DNA of 64,000 nt from Bryobacterales bacterium (lineage in GTDB: Bacteria; Acidobacteriota; Terriglobia; Bryobacterales; Bryobacteraceae): positions 17,230 to 81,229 of the forward strand of contig JAEUQC010000087.1 in the NCBI GenBank assembly GCA_016789905.1, read 5' to 3'. Position numbers and translations under genes: made by a program. The notes beneath the pieces were generated by a model, which did not search any database, had not been told where the DNA came from, and saw nothing but the letters and a program-made list of their open reading frames with translations. Positions 35,319-43,709 of this stretch are shown here, piece by piece (the stretch's first letter is position 1; each line of letters begins with the position of its first letter).

Positions 35319-38300
35319 ATGAATCGTCGCTTTGGGTTTTCTCTATTTCTAGCTTGCGGCTTTCTCATTGGTCAGGAATTCCGGGCCAATATTTCAGGCA
35401 CAATCACCGACCCCTCCGGCGCGCCAATCGCCGCCGCCCGCATCGAGGCAATCAGTGCGGAACGTCAAGTCCGCTACGAGGCCGTTTCTAACGACCTCGG
35501 TATCTATTTGATCCGCTTCCTGCCGCCCGGCACCTATTCCCTCTCCGTGCAGAAGGACGGTTTCAAACGAGCCCAGCGCGACGGGATCGCCGCTCAAGGC
35601 GCGGACCGTCTCAGCGTCGATATTCGAATGGAAGTCGGCGGTGTCACCGAAAGTGTTACTGTCACCGGTGAAACGCCCTTGCTCGCCACCGAGACTGCTT
35701 CCCGTAGCGTAACCCTCGAACAGAAGTACGTCGATGATCTTCCCACCTCCGGCCGAAACGTTTACCAGTTGCTCTTCTCCCAGCCGGGCGTCATTAAGAC
35801 CAGCCGCTACTGGGGTTCGTTCGAACTCTATGCCTTCGGCAATATCAACGGTGTCGCCATCAACGGCGGCCGCTCCGGCGAAAACGAAACCCTCATCGAT
35901 GGCGTTTCCTCCGTTCGCGGTTCCCGCTCCGCGTCTTTCGCTCCCGCCCTCAACGCCATCCAGGAAGTCACCGTCCAAACCAATTCCTACGATGCCTCCT
36001 TCGGCCGTTTCGGCGGCGGTGTCACCAGCATCGTCCTCCGCACCGGCACCAATCAGTTGCATGGGCAGCTCTATGAGTTCCTGAAGAACGACAACCTCAA
36101 TTCCAACGGCTACTCCGCCAACGCCGCCAACGTCCGCCGCCCCGAGTTCAAAAACAACACCTTCGGCTTCACCGTCGACGGCCCCGTCATCATCCCCAAA
36201 CTCCTCAACGGCAAAAACAAGCTCTTCTGGATGCTCTCCCTCGAAGCCCTTCGGGAGCGCAACCCCCAAATCCAGCTTTGGACCGTTCCCACTCCCGAAG
36301 AGCGCCGCGGCGATTACTCCCGAATCGTCGACAGCCAGCGACGCCCCATCACCATCTACGATCCTCTCACCACCCGCGCCAATCCCAATGGCACCGGCTT
36401 CATCCGCACGCCCTTCTCCGGTAATCTCATTCCCGGCGGCCGCATCAATCCCGTCGCCGCCAAGCTCATGGAGTTCTATCCCGCTCCCAATCGCGTCAGC
36501 GAAAACGTCGATGGCCAGAACAACTATCTCTTCGTCAATAGCTCCAAGAACAGTTACAACCAGTGGCTCGGCAAGCTCGATTGGGCCCTCACCGATCGCC
36601 ACCGCGTCAGCGGCCGCTACGGCGAAACTCCCTGGTTTAACTTTGCCCGTGTGCAATGGGGCACCAACGCCGCCGAACCCTCCAGCGAATATCCCTCTAC
36701 TCGCATTTCCCGCAACTGGGGCGCCGATTGGACCTGGACCGTTTCTCCCTCCACCGTCTTCAACCTCCGGGCCGGCCTCGCCCGCTACGAGGGCTTCAGC
36801 GGCAATACCTTTGGCGCCGGTTACGATCCCCGTCAACTCGGCTTCCCCGATCGCCTTGTCAGCCAGTTCGTAAATCTCCAGTTCCCGCGCTTTAACTTTG
36901 CCGGCAACAATATCTCTCCCCTCGGCGCCGCCCAAACCAGCGGCTACGAAGCCAGCGACTCCTACTCCCTGCAGCCGAACGTCCAGAACATCCGCGGCCG
37001 CCACTCTCTCAAATACGGCGCCGAATTCCGCCGCTACAACCAGAACAATATCCGTCCCGCCTCCGCCAGCGGCAACTATACCTTTAACCGCAATTGGACC
37101 CAGGCCAATCCGCAGCAGGCCGACGCGCTTTCCGGCTCCTTCCTCGCCACCTTCCTGTTGGGCTACCCCACCAGCGGCTTCGTCGATCGCAACATGGATC
37201 CGGCCTACCGCAACCCCTACATGACCTTCTTCTTCCAGGACGATTGGAAAATCTCCCGCAACGTCACCATCAATGCCGGTCTCCGTTGGGACTATGAAGG
37301 ACCCATCTTCGAACGCTATAACCGCATGGTCCGCGGTTTCGCGTTCGATCAGCCTAGCCCCATCGCTTCTCGCGTCCAGGGGCTGTCCCTAAAGGGCGGA
37401 CTCCTCTATGCCGGTTCCGAAGGCGCTGCGCGCGAGGCGTTCAATAGAGATTGGAACAACATCCAGCCCCGCATCGGCATCGCCTGGCAGCTCGCCCCGA
37501 AATGGGTCCTGCGCGGCGGCTATGGCCTCTACTACCTCGGCCAGAACGCTGCCGGCGCCGATACCGGGTTCGGCCGCCAGACGGCCATGATTACCTCCAC
37601 AGACAACAATCTCACCCCGGCCGCTAATCTCTCCGATCCCTTCCCGGTCAGCCTCTTCCCCACCGGCCTTCTCCAGCCCATCGGCTCCTCGCAGGGCCTG
37701 GCTACCAACCTCGGCCTCGGTGTCGCCGCGCAGTTGCTCGATCGTCCGCTGCCCAAGTCTCACCAGTTCTCCTTCGGGCTGCAGCGCACCCTCGGCCAGA
37801 CATGGCTCGTCGATGCTTCCTACGTGGGTAACCTCACCAAGGATCTCCCCATTGCGGCCGCGCTAAACTTCATTCCGGGCGATACGCTCAATTCCATCCC
37901 CGTCGCCCAACGTCAGACCTACTTCAGTCAACAGGTCCCGAACCCCATGGCTGGCCTCCTCCCGGGTTCTGCTTTTAACGGCGCCAACGTCCCCCGCCAG
38001 CAGTTGCTGTTCGCCTACCCCCAGTTCTCCGGCGTTTCCATCAACAACATCGCCGCCGGCGGCCAGAGCTATCATTCTCTCCAGATGAAAGCCACCCGCC
38101 GCTTCCAGGCCGGATTGGCACTGCAGGCCAGCTATACTTGGGCCAAAACTCTGGAACGGGTCTCGCTGCTCAATGGTCAGGATGTGAACCTCTCTAATCT
38201 CCGCTCCACCCGCGGAGAACAGCGCCTCGCCGAGTTCGACATTCCTCACACCATCTCTGTCGTCAGTTCCTACGAACTCCCCTTCGGCAAGAGCCGCAAA

Positions 38301-38816
38301 TTCCTGAGCGGTGTCAACTCCGCCGCCGACGCCGTTTTCGGCGGCTGGAACGTTTCCGCCCAGTACATGCGCCGCGGCGGTCAGCCCATTGACTTCCCCA
38401 ACGCCGCTCCCAACGTCGCCCGCTCCGCCAAGCTCACCGGCGAGCAGCGCGACGAACTCGCCCGCAAGGCCGGCCGTACCGAATTCAATCCCTTCTTCGA
38501 TAAGTACTTCGATACGTCCATCTTCCCCTCGCAGGCCCAGACCCCCTTCACCCTTCGGGATTTCCCCACCCGCTTCCCGGACGTCCGCAGCCCGGTTCTT
38601 TCCAGTTGGGAACTCTCCGCTTATAAAAACTTCACGCTCAAGGAACGCCTGAAGCTCCAGCTTCGCGCCGACTTCCAGAACGCCTTTGACCAGCCCTATT
38701 TCGGCCGGCTCATCGCCAATGGCAATAACGTGCAGGATTCCCGCTTCGGGCAACTCGACCCCTCCCAGGGCAACCAGCCCCGCGTGGTCGTCCTCGTTAT
38801 GAAACTATTGTTCTGA
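35319..38816 (+). CDS. TonB-dependent receptor with carboxypeptidase-regulatory-like domain
   Basis: A 1165-residue outer-membrane protein; ATG at 35319 gives a signal peptide (MNRRFGFSLFLACGFLIG). Residues about 23-105 form a CarboxypepD_reg-like beta sandwich (ISGTITDPSGAPIAAARIEA, LPPGTYSLSVQKDGF). A plug domain follows (LPTSGRNVYQLLFSQPGV, then NGGRSGENETLIDGVSS), then a large beta barrel. The protein ends in aromatic-terminated VVLVMKLLF, the usual outer-membrane signature. Such Oar-like receptors are abundant in Acidobacteriota and probably take up saccharides or peptides. Its stop overlaps the next start (TGATG). Confidence 0.92.
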   Translation: MNRRFGFSLFLACGFLIGQEFRANISGTITDPSGAPIAAARIEAISAERQVRYEAVSNDLGIYLIRFLPPGTYSLSVQKDGFKRAQRDGIAAQGADRLSVDIRMEVGGVTESVTVTGETPLLATETASRSVTLEQKYVDDLPTSGRNVYQLLFSQPGVIKTSRYWGSFELYAFGNINGVAINGGRSGENETLIDGVSSVRGSRSASFAPALNAIQEVTVQTNSYDASFGRFGGGVTSIVLRTGTNQLHGQLYEFLKNDNLNSNGYSANAANVRRPEFKNNTFGFTVDGPVIIPKLLNGKNKLFWMLSLEALRERNPQIQLWTVPTPEERRGDYSRIVDSQRRPITIYDPLTTRANPNGTGFIRTPFSGNLIPGGRINPVAAKLMEFYPAPNRVSENVDGQNNYLFVNSSKNSYNQWLGKLDWALTDRHRVSGRYGETPWFNFARVQWGTNAAEPSSEYPSTRISRNWGADWTWTVSPSTVFNLRAGLARYEGFSGNTFGAGYDPRQLGFPDRLVSQFVNLQFPRFNFAGNNISPLGAAQTSGYEASDSYSLQPNVQNIRGRHSLKYGAEFRRYNQNNIRPASASGNYTFNRNWTQANPQQADALSGSFLATFLLGYPTSGFVDRNMDPAYRNPYMTFFFQDDWKISRNVTINAGLRWDYEGPIFERYNRMVRGFAFDQPSPIASRVQGLSLKGGLLYAGSEGAAREAFNRDWNNIQPRIGIAWQLAPKWVLRGGYGLYYLGQNAAGADTGFGRQTAMITSTDNNLTPAANLSDPFPVSLFPTGLLQPIGSSQGLATNLGLGVAAQLLDRPLPKSHQFSFGLQRTLGQTWLVDASYVGNLTKDLPIAAALNFIPGDTLNSIPVAQRQTYFSQQVPNPMAGLLPGSAFNGANVPRQQLLFAYPQFSGVSINNIAAGGQSYHSLQMKATRRFQAGLALQASYTWAKTLERVSLLNGQDVNLSNLRSTRGEQRLAEFDIPHTISVVSSYELPFGKSRKFLSGVNSAADAVFGGWNVSAQYMRRGGQPIDFPNAAPNVARSAKLTGEQRDELARKAGRTEFNPFFDKYFDTSIFPSQAQTPFTLRDFPTRFPDVRSPVLSSWELSAYKNFTLKERLKLQLRADFQNAFDQPYFGRLIANGNNVQDSRFGQLDPSQGNQPRVVVLVMKLLF

Positions 38817-39466
38817 TGCCCCTCCCGGAAATGACCGACGCCGAGATCTTCCAGCGCTTCCTTGCGTTCCTGAATGCCACGGCAAGCGAACACGAGCTCG
38901 GCTCCCCGGCTGATGGCGTGGAACTCGCGCCCGTCCCGGCGCCGTTGCGGCCCTTTTACACGCGCTGCAACGGCGCCGCCCTCTTCGATGGCGACCTGCT
39001 GTTTTTCGCCGCCTCCGGCCCTCCCGACGAGGACGGTACCGTTCAGCACGCCAGCCGCCTTGCCCGCCAGGCCGAATGGCCCATCCCGCAGGAGGTCGTG
39101 CTCTTCGGCCGCGACACCGGCGGCGAAGTCCTCGGCCTCTGGAACGGCCCCCGCGACGCCTCCAAATACCCCTCCCCCGTCGTTCTCACCGGCCTGCTCT
39201 TCCAGCCCGCCGCCCATGCCCTGCTCGCCACTTCGTTCGAACGCTATCTGCTCACCACCACGGTTTGGCATTGCTTCGGCACGGAGTACGCCGATGTCGC
39301 GTTCCAGTGCTTCCGTGTTCCACCCGCCCTCCAAGTGGACGAAGTGGAGGAAGTGGATGCCGAGGCCTGGTTCGCCTGGTCCGATCCTAATCTTCCCGCC
39401 CTCCCCGGCGACCCTTACCAGGAACCGCTTACCGGGTCGCAGATCCGCGAACTGCTCGCCCGTTAA
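38816..39466 (+). CDS. SMI1/KNR4 (SUKH)-like protein
   Basis: A 216-residue protein with ATG overlapping the receptor stop. The stretch PLRPFYTRCNGAALFDGDLL resembles the core of SUKH-superfamily domains (ELREFYRRHNG-type). SUKH proteins often act as immunity proteins or regulators, but no toxin gene is nearby. The C-terminal 35 residues (FGTEYADVAFQCFRVPP... DPYQEPLTGSQIRELLAR) are repeated in a degenerate copy just downstream. No signal peptide; probably cytoplasmic. Confidence 0.6.
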   Translation: MPLPEMTDAEIFQRFLAFLNATASEHELGSPADGVELAPVPAPLRPFYTRCNGAALFDGDLLFFAASGPPDEDGTVQHASRLARQAEWPIPQEVVLFGRDTGGEVLGLWNGPRDASKYPSPVVLTGLLFQPAAHALLATSFERYLLTTTVWHCFGTEYADVAFQCFRVPPALQVDEVEEVDAEAWFAWSDPNLPALPGDPYQEPLTGSQIRELLAR

Positions 39467-39522
39467 CGAAATCCAGCACCGTCGCGACAACACCGAATCG
39501 CCCCGGACAATCACATCCCCAC
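39267..39522. repeat. Duplicated gene-junction segment, copy A
   Basis: This stretch covers the end of the SUKH-like gene and a downstream relic of the uridine-kinase-like gene's 3' end. It is repeated as copy B at 39523-39712. Equivalent points lie 256 bases apart at the start and 184 bases apart near the two TAA stops, because copy B lacks 72 bases (24 codons). Copy A lacks 10 bases in the kinase-derived part and so can no longer code for it. Confidence 0.75.
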
Positions 39523-39712
39523 GGCATTGTTTCGGCATCGAGTATGCCGATGTCGCGTTCCAATGCCTCCGCGTTCCGTCCGCCTCACCAGGCGACCCTT
39601 ACCAGGAAGTGTTTATCGGATCGCAGACCCGCGAACTGCTCGCCCCCTAACGAACCCGAGCACCGTCGCGACCGACTCTTCCAACACCGAATCGCCCCGG
39701 ATGATCACATCC
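39523..39712. repeat. Duplicated gene-junction segment, copy B
   Basis: A diverged copy of the preceding segment. On the plus strand it still reads FGIEYADVAFQCLRVPSAS and DPYQEVFIGSQTRELLAP then TAA at 39648-39650, a headless 'ghost' of the SUKH-like C-terminus. On the minus strand it provides the intact 3' end of the uridine-kinase-like gene. Confidence 0.75.
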
Positions 39713-40236
39713 GCATGGCGCTTGGTCGGCCAGATATATTGTTCCGCCATCGGCCGCACCGTCGTGGAATATTGCCGCTCCACCGATTCCGGCGTCCGCC
39801 CCCGCTCGCGTACATCGCGCGCCAGCCGACGTGCGTAGCAGGTCTCATCTTCCAGTTCCACATAGACGCTCGTTTGCAGCAGCCGCCGCAGTTGCTTCCA
39901 GTACAGCGTGAACAGTCCCTCAATAATCACGCTCTCGCCCGGTTCAATCCGCTGTGTCCCCGCCACCCGAGTGTGGCACGAAAAGTCGTAGTGCGGCACG
40001 TCAATCGCCTCGCCGCGCGAAAGCGCCAGGAACTGTTCAAACAGCAGCGATTCGTCCAGCGACGCCGGCTCGTCGAAATTCGCCTTCGCCCGTTCCTCCA
40101 GCGGCAAATGACTCAGGTTCCGGTAATAACTGTCCAGCGAGATCACCGGCGCCCCCGTTGTCGCCGCCAGCCACCGCGCAAGCTCGCTCTTCCCGGAACC
40201 GGACGGTCCCGCTATTCCAATCAGCCGTGTCCCCAT
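39613..40236 (-). CDS. Uridine kinase-like P-loop protein
   Basis: A 207-residue protein with the Walker A motif GIAGPSGSGKSELARWL at residues 6-22, VISLDSYYRNL, NFDEPASLDESLL, VIIEGLFTLYW and a DVRERGRTPESV lid region: the pattern of uridine kinase and phosphoribulokinase-type enzymes. It probably phosphorylates a nucleoside in pyrimidine salvage; other small-molecule acceptors are possible. Its C-terminal residues lie across the duplicated segment, and the last dozen (beyond VATVLGFV) may be an extension created by that rearrangement. The YCII gene upstream ends 3 bases before its start. Confidence 0.8.
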   Translation of the reverse strand: MGTRLIGIAGPSGSGKSELARWLAATTGAPVISLDSYYRNLSHLPLEERAKANFDEPASLDESLLFEQFLALSRGEAIDVPHYDFSCHTRVAGTQRIEPGESVIIEGLFTLYWKQLRRLLQTSVYVELEDETCYARRLARDVRERGRTPESVERQYSTTVRPMAEQYIWPTKRHADVIIRGDSVLEESVATVLGFVRGRAVRGSAIR

Positions 40237-40239
40237 CGC

Positions 40240-40611
40240 CTATTTCGCGGCGGGCAGTATCCCGATCCCTTTCGCCGAGTACCATTTCCAGAGCTTCACC
40301 TGAAACCGCCCGGCCGCGATTGCCGGGTCGCTGTCACACCACTTCCGCGCTTCTTCAATGCTCGCCGTGTCCAGCACGAAGATCCCCGCCGCGTCTCCAG
40401 CTTCGGCCAACGGCCCCGCCAGAATCAGCTTCCCCTCCTTCGCCATCTTCCCCATGTTGGCAAAGTGCCCTTGCAGCAGCTCTTTCACTTCCGGCGTCGT
40501 CTCTTTGGTCCATTTGGGGCCTTTTTCCAAAATGGCCATTACGTAGTAACGCATCGGCACGTCCTGTGCGCACAGGGGCAGCGCGAGTAGGATCAGCAGT
40601 AGGAATCGCAT
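40240..40611 (-). CDS. YCII-domain protein with signal peptide
   Basis: A 123-residue protein: signal peptide MRFLLLILLALPLCAQ, then a YCII-like dimeric alpha/beta-barrel domain (PMRYYVMAILEKGP, HFANMGKMAKEGKLILAGPL, GIFVLDTASIEEARKWCDSD). YCII domains usually carry a His/Asp pair; His in LLQGHFANM is present. The family is mostly cytoplasmic, so export is unusual. It is probably an enzyme or binding protein of unknown substrate. It lies between the flavoprotein and kinase genes on the same strand. Confidence 0.8.
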   Translation of the reverse strand: MRFLLLILLALPLCAQDVPMRYYVMAILEKGPKWTKETTPEVKELLQGHFANMGKMAKEGKLILAGPLAEAGDAAGIFVLDTASIEEARKWCDSDPAIAAGRFQVKLWKWYSAKGIGILPAAK

Positions 40612-40633
40612 CTCGGGGCCAGTATAGCGATTT

Positions 40634-41800
40634 TCAGGCCGATTGCGCCGCCGCGTAGCCCGACGCCCACGCCCACTGGAAGTTATACCCTCCCAACCAC
40701 CCCGTCACATCCACGCACTCGCCAATAAAGTACAACCCCGCCACCCTTCGCGCCTCCATCGTTTTCGATGACAACTCGGCGGTGTCCACCCCTCCCACCG
40801 CCACTTCGGCCTTGGCAAATCCCTCCGTTCCCGCAGGCGTAAACTCCCAGGCATGCAGGCGCTCTCCCAACTGGCGCAGCGCCAGGTCCGGTACCTGTAT
40901 CAACGGCCGTTCGTCGTCCGCCCACGCCGCCGCCAGCCGCTCCGGCAGCGCTCGCCGCAGCACTGTCTTCGCCTGTCCTCGGCCGTTCTCCCGCTTCTCC
41001 CGCAGCATCGCTTCCGCCAATTCCTGCCCAGGCGCCAGGTCGATCCGAATCGGGTGCCCCGGCTGCCAATAGGAACTGATCTGCAAGACTGCCGGCCCCG
41101 ATACCCCTCGGTGCGTAAACAATAGCCGTTCGTCGAAATGCCGTCCGCCGAACTGCGCGCGCACCTCCGTTGCCACCCCGGCCAGCCCCTCCCACCGCCG
41201 CAAATCGCCCGGTTCGAACATCAGCGGAACCAACCCCGGCCGCGGCGGAACCACCCGCAGTCCGAACTGCCGCGCCACTTCATAGCCGAACCCTGTCGCC
41301 CCGATTTTGGGTATAGACGGCCCGCCCGTCGCCACCACCACCGCTTCGGCCCGCACCGTTTCCGCCCCCGTTCCCACCGCAAACCCCGCTCCATCCCGCT
41401 CCACTCCCCTCACCCGCGCCCCGCAGCGCACCTCCACCCCGGCCTCACGGCATTCCCTCAGCAGCATCTCCACAATTTGCCGCGCCGAATCGTCGCAAAA
41501 CAACTGCCCCAGCGTCTTTTCGTGCCACCGTATCCCATGCCGCTCCACCAGCGCCACAAAATCCCCCGGCGTATAGCGCGCCAGCGCCGACTTCGCGAAG
41601 TGCGGATTAGCCGAAACAAAGCACTCCGCCCGCGTATCCCGGTTCGTGAAGTTGCAACGCCCCCCGCCGGATATCAAAATCTTCTTTCCCGGCTGGTCAT
41701 TGTGCTCCACCACCAGCACTCGCCGCCCGCGCCGCCCCGCGTGCATCGCGCAAAACAGGCCGGCCGCGCCACCGCCCAGAATCACTATGTCGTACGCCAT
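40634..41800 (-). CDS. HI0933/BaiN-like FAD-dependent oxidoreductase
   Basis: A 388-residue flavoprotein. The N-terminal dinucleotide-binding motif is DIVILGGGAAGLFCAMHAG, then the family-specific KKILISGGGRCNFTN, VVATGGPSIPKIGATGFGY in the middle and LYFIGECVDVTGWLGGYNFQ with AWASG at the C-terminus. This matches the HI0933 (YhiN) group, related to the bile-acid reductase BaiN. It uses FAD and probably NAD(P)H; the substrate is unknown. It is divergent from the haemoglobin operon. Confidence 0.93.
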   Translation of the reverse strand: MAYDIVILGGGAAGLFCAMHAGRRGRRVLVVEHNDQPGKKILISGGGRCNFTNRDTRAECFVSANPHFAKSALARYTPGDFVALVERHGIRWHEKTLGQLFCDDSARQIVEMLLRECREAGVEVRCGARVRGVERDGAGFAVGTGAETVRAEAVVVATGGPSIPKIGATGFGYEVARQFGLRVVPPRPGLVPLMFEPGDLRRWEGLAGVATEVRAQFGGRHFDERLLFTHRGVSGPAVLQISSYWQPGHPIRIDLAPGQELAEAMLREKRENGRGQAKTVLRRALPERLAAAWADDERPLIQVPDLALRQLGERLHAWEFTPAGTEGFAKAEVAVGGVDTAELSSKTMEARRVAGLYFIGECVDVTGWLGGYNFQWAWASGYAAAQSA

Positions 41801-41878
41801 CGTCTCAGGTATGGCTCCATTGTCACGTGGTTCCCATAAAATTCTCTAAAGTTTTGTGAATCGCGGTCGAAATGATAT

Positions 41879-41905
41879 AAATGTTGTATCCCACTTGCAA
41901 CATTT
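41879..41905. promoter_or_regulatory. Palindromic operator upstream of truncated haemoglobin (candidate NsrR site)
   Basis: Arms AAATGTTG and CAACATTT form a perfect 8-bp inverted repeat around 11 bases. It ends 18 bases before the haemoglobin ATG, in an A+T-rich stretch that differs from the surrounding DNA. Because the third gene of the operon encodes an NsrR-type repressor, this is the best candidate for its operator. Confidence 0.6.
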
Positions 41906-41923
41906 AATTTTTGGAGGTTTTTG

Positions 41924-42289
41924 ATGAGTTCCTTGTACGAACAGATCGGCGGACAGCCTGCCGTCGACGCCGCGGTCGATATTTTCTACCGCAAAGTCCT
42001 CAGTGACGACCGTATCAGCCACTTCTTCGAAGGTGTCGACATGGACAAACAGATCGGCAAGCAAAAGGCCTTTCTTACCATGGCTTTCGGCGGCCCTCAC
42101 AACTACACCGGCCAGGACATGCGCAAGGGCCACGCCCACTTGGTGGCGCGCGGTCTCAATGGTACTCACTTCGACGCGGTGGCGGAAAATCTTAGCAATA
42201 CGCTTACTGAACTCGGCGTGGCGCAGAATCTGATTGATCAGGTGATGGCGATCGCCGGCTCCACCCGTAACGACGTTCTCGGCCTCTAG
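41924..42289 (+). CDS. Group 1 truncated haemoglobin
   Basis: A 121-residue trHbN-type globin; GGAGG at 41913-41917 is 6 bases before the ATG. Features: YEQIGGQPAVDAAVDIFY with Tyr22 at the B10 position, FF in the C/CD region, and GHAHLVARGLNGTHFDAV with His70 as the likely proximal haem ligand. Such proteins bind O2 and can oxidise nitric oxide to nitrate when supplied with electrons. It heads a three-gene operon with a reductase 4 bases downstream and an NsrR-type regulator. Confidence 0.93.
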   Translation: MSSLYEQIGGQPAVDAAVDIFYRKVLSDDRISHFFEGVDMDKQIGKQKAFLTMAFGGPHNYTGQDMRKGHAHLVARGLNGTHFDAVAENLSNTLTELGVAQNLIDQVMAIAGSTRNDVLGL

Positions 42290-42293
42290 CCGC

Positions 42294-43259
42294 ATGCCGA
42301 CATTCACATTTTCCGGGGTTGCCTGCCAGGCCGCCCCGGAAGAATCCGTTCTCGACGCCCTGCTGCGCCATGGTGTTGAGGTTTCCAACTCCTGCCGTGC
42401 CGGCGCCTGTCAGTCCTGTATGTTGCGCGCCACTTCTGGCGTGCTTCCCGCCGCTTCTCAACAGGGTTTGAAGGCCACCCTCGTTGAGCAGGGTTACTTC
42501 CTCTCCTGCGTCTGCCGCCCGGAAGGCGATCTGGTCCTCGAACCCGCCGGAGGGCTCGAATTTACCGCCTCCATCGCGGCCCTCGAACGGCTATCCGCAA
42601 ACGTGCTCCGCGTCCGTCTGCGCACCGATACTCCCCTCGAATATCGCCCCGGCCAGTATCTCACCTTGCGCCGCGCCGATGGCCTCGCTCGCAGCTATTC
42701 CCTCGCCAGCCTGCCGGAGGACGGCGCTCTGGAACTGCATGTTCGCCGCGCCCCGCGAGGTCGCATGAGCGGCTGGCTCTTCGACGAAGCCCGTGTCAAC
42801 GAAGCCGTCACCGTCCGCGGCCCCGCCGGGGAGTGCTTCTACACCGGCGGCAGCCCGGATCAACCTCTTCTGCTGGCCGGCACCGGCACCGGCCTTGCCC
42901 CGCTCATCGGCATTCTCCGTGACGCGCTACGGCTCGGACATCGCGGCCCCATTCATCTCTACCATGGCGCCCTCCGCCCGGAAGGTCTCTACCTCCGCGA
43001 AGAACTCCGTGACTTCGACAGCGCTCACGCCAACCTCCACTACACCCCCGTCGTCCTGGAAGGCGGCGAGCCCGAAGGCATCGCCGCCGGCGCCCTCGAT
43101 AAAACCATCACCGCCGCCCATCCCAAACTCTCCGGCTGGCGCGGCTTTCTCTGCGGCGATCCCGGCATCGTTCAACTCCTCAAGAAGAAGCTGTTCCTCG
43201 CCGGCATGGCCAGCCGTGATATCTTCGCCGATGCGTTTGTGGAGGCGCCGGGTTCATAA
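42294..43259 (+). CDS. [2Fe-2S] ferredoxin/FAD/NAD(P) reductase
   Basis: A 321-residue reductase with three domains. An N-terminal plant-type ferredoxin domain has Cys34, Cys39 and Cys42 (CRAGACQSC) and a fourth Cys at 72 or 74 (LSCVCRP). The FAD-binding barrel has YRPGQYLTLR and RSYSLAS. The NAD(P)-binding domain has LLLAGTGTGLAPLIGIL and FLCGDPGIVQLL. It is built like benzoate-dioxygenase (BenC) reductases. Located 4 bases after the haemoglobin gene, it probably supplies it with electrons from NAD(P)H, as the reductase half of flavohaemoglobin does. Confidence 0.9.
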   Translation: MPTFTFSGVACQAAPEESVLDALLRHGVEVSNSCRAGACQSCMLRATSGVLPAASQQGLKATLVEQGYFLSCVCRPEGDLVLEPAGGLEFTASIAALERLSANVLRVRLRTDTPLEYRPGQYLTLRRADGLARSYSLASLPEDGALELHVRRAPRGRMSGWLFDEARVNEAVTVRGPAGECFYTGGSPDQPLLLAGTGTGLAPLIGILRDALRLGHRGPIHLYHGALRPEGLYLREELRDFDSAHANLHYTPVVLEGGEPEGIAAGALDKTITAAHPKLSGWRGFLCGDPGIVQLLKKKLFLAGMASRDIFADAFVEAPGS

Positions 43260-43268
43260 TGGAAGCAT

Positions 43269-43706
43269 ATGCAACTCACCGTGCATACGGATTACGCGTT
43301 GCGGGTCTTGCTCTATTTGGCCCACTTTCCTGACCGCCGCATTGGCACCGAAGAGATCAGTTCCGCCTACGGCATTTCGAAGCACCATCTGGTCCGTGTC
43401 GTGCAAACGCTCGCCGATGCCGGTTTTGTCGCCGTCACCGTCGGCCGTTCGGGCGGCGTGCAACTCGCCCGCCTGCCACAAGCGATTCGTGTCGGCGATG
43501 TCGTCCGCGCCGCTGAACCCTCGTTCCACTTGGTCGAATGTCACGAATCCGCCAGCCAAACCTGCCCCATCGTCGCAGGATGCCGGCTGCGAGGGCTGCT
43601 CGATAACGCGCTGGAAGCCTTCCTCGCCGAACTGAACAAGCAGACTCTCGCCGATCTCGTCACCGCAAAAAGCCGCGATACGTTCATCCAACTTGTTGCC
43701 GTTTAG
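43269..43706 (+). CDS. nsrR: Rrf2-family NsrR-type [Fe-S] transcriptional regulator
   Basis: A 145-residue Rrf2 regulator. The N-terminal winged helix is HTDYALRVLLYLAH...EEISSAYGISKHHLVRVVQ. Three cysteines, Cys91, Cys99 and Cys105 (VECHESASQTCPIVAGC), match the spacing of NsrR cluster ligands, and NKQTLADLV is the NsrR C-terminal signature. Family knowledge: NsrR senses nitric oxide through its iron-sulfur cluster and derepresses NO-detoxifying genes. It starts 9 bases after the reductase and probably controls this operon through 41879-41905. Confidence 0.9.
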   Translation: MQLTVHTDYALRVLLYLAHFPDRRIGTEEISSAYGISKHHLVRVVQTLADAGFVAVTVGRSGGVQLARLPQAIRVGDVVRAAEPSFHLVECHESASQTCPIVAGCRLRGLLDNALEAFLAELNKQTLADLVTAKSRDTFIQLVAV

Positions 43707-43709
43707 GCG

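Noticed and set aside
35394..37004. 536-codon minus-strand frame opposite the TonB-dependent receptor
   Set aside because: Low-complexity Gly/Ala/Glu/Val composition typical of antisense reading of a G+C-rich gene; the plus-strand receptor is certain.
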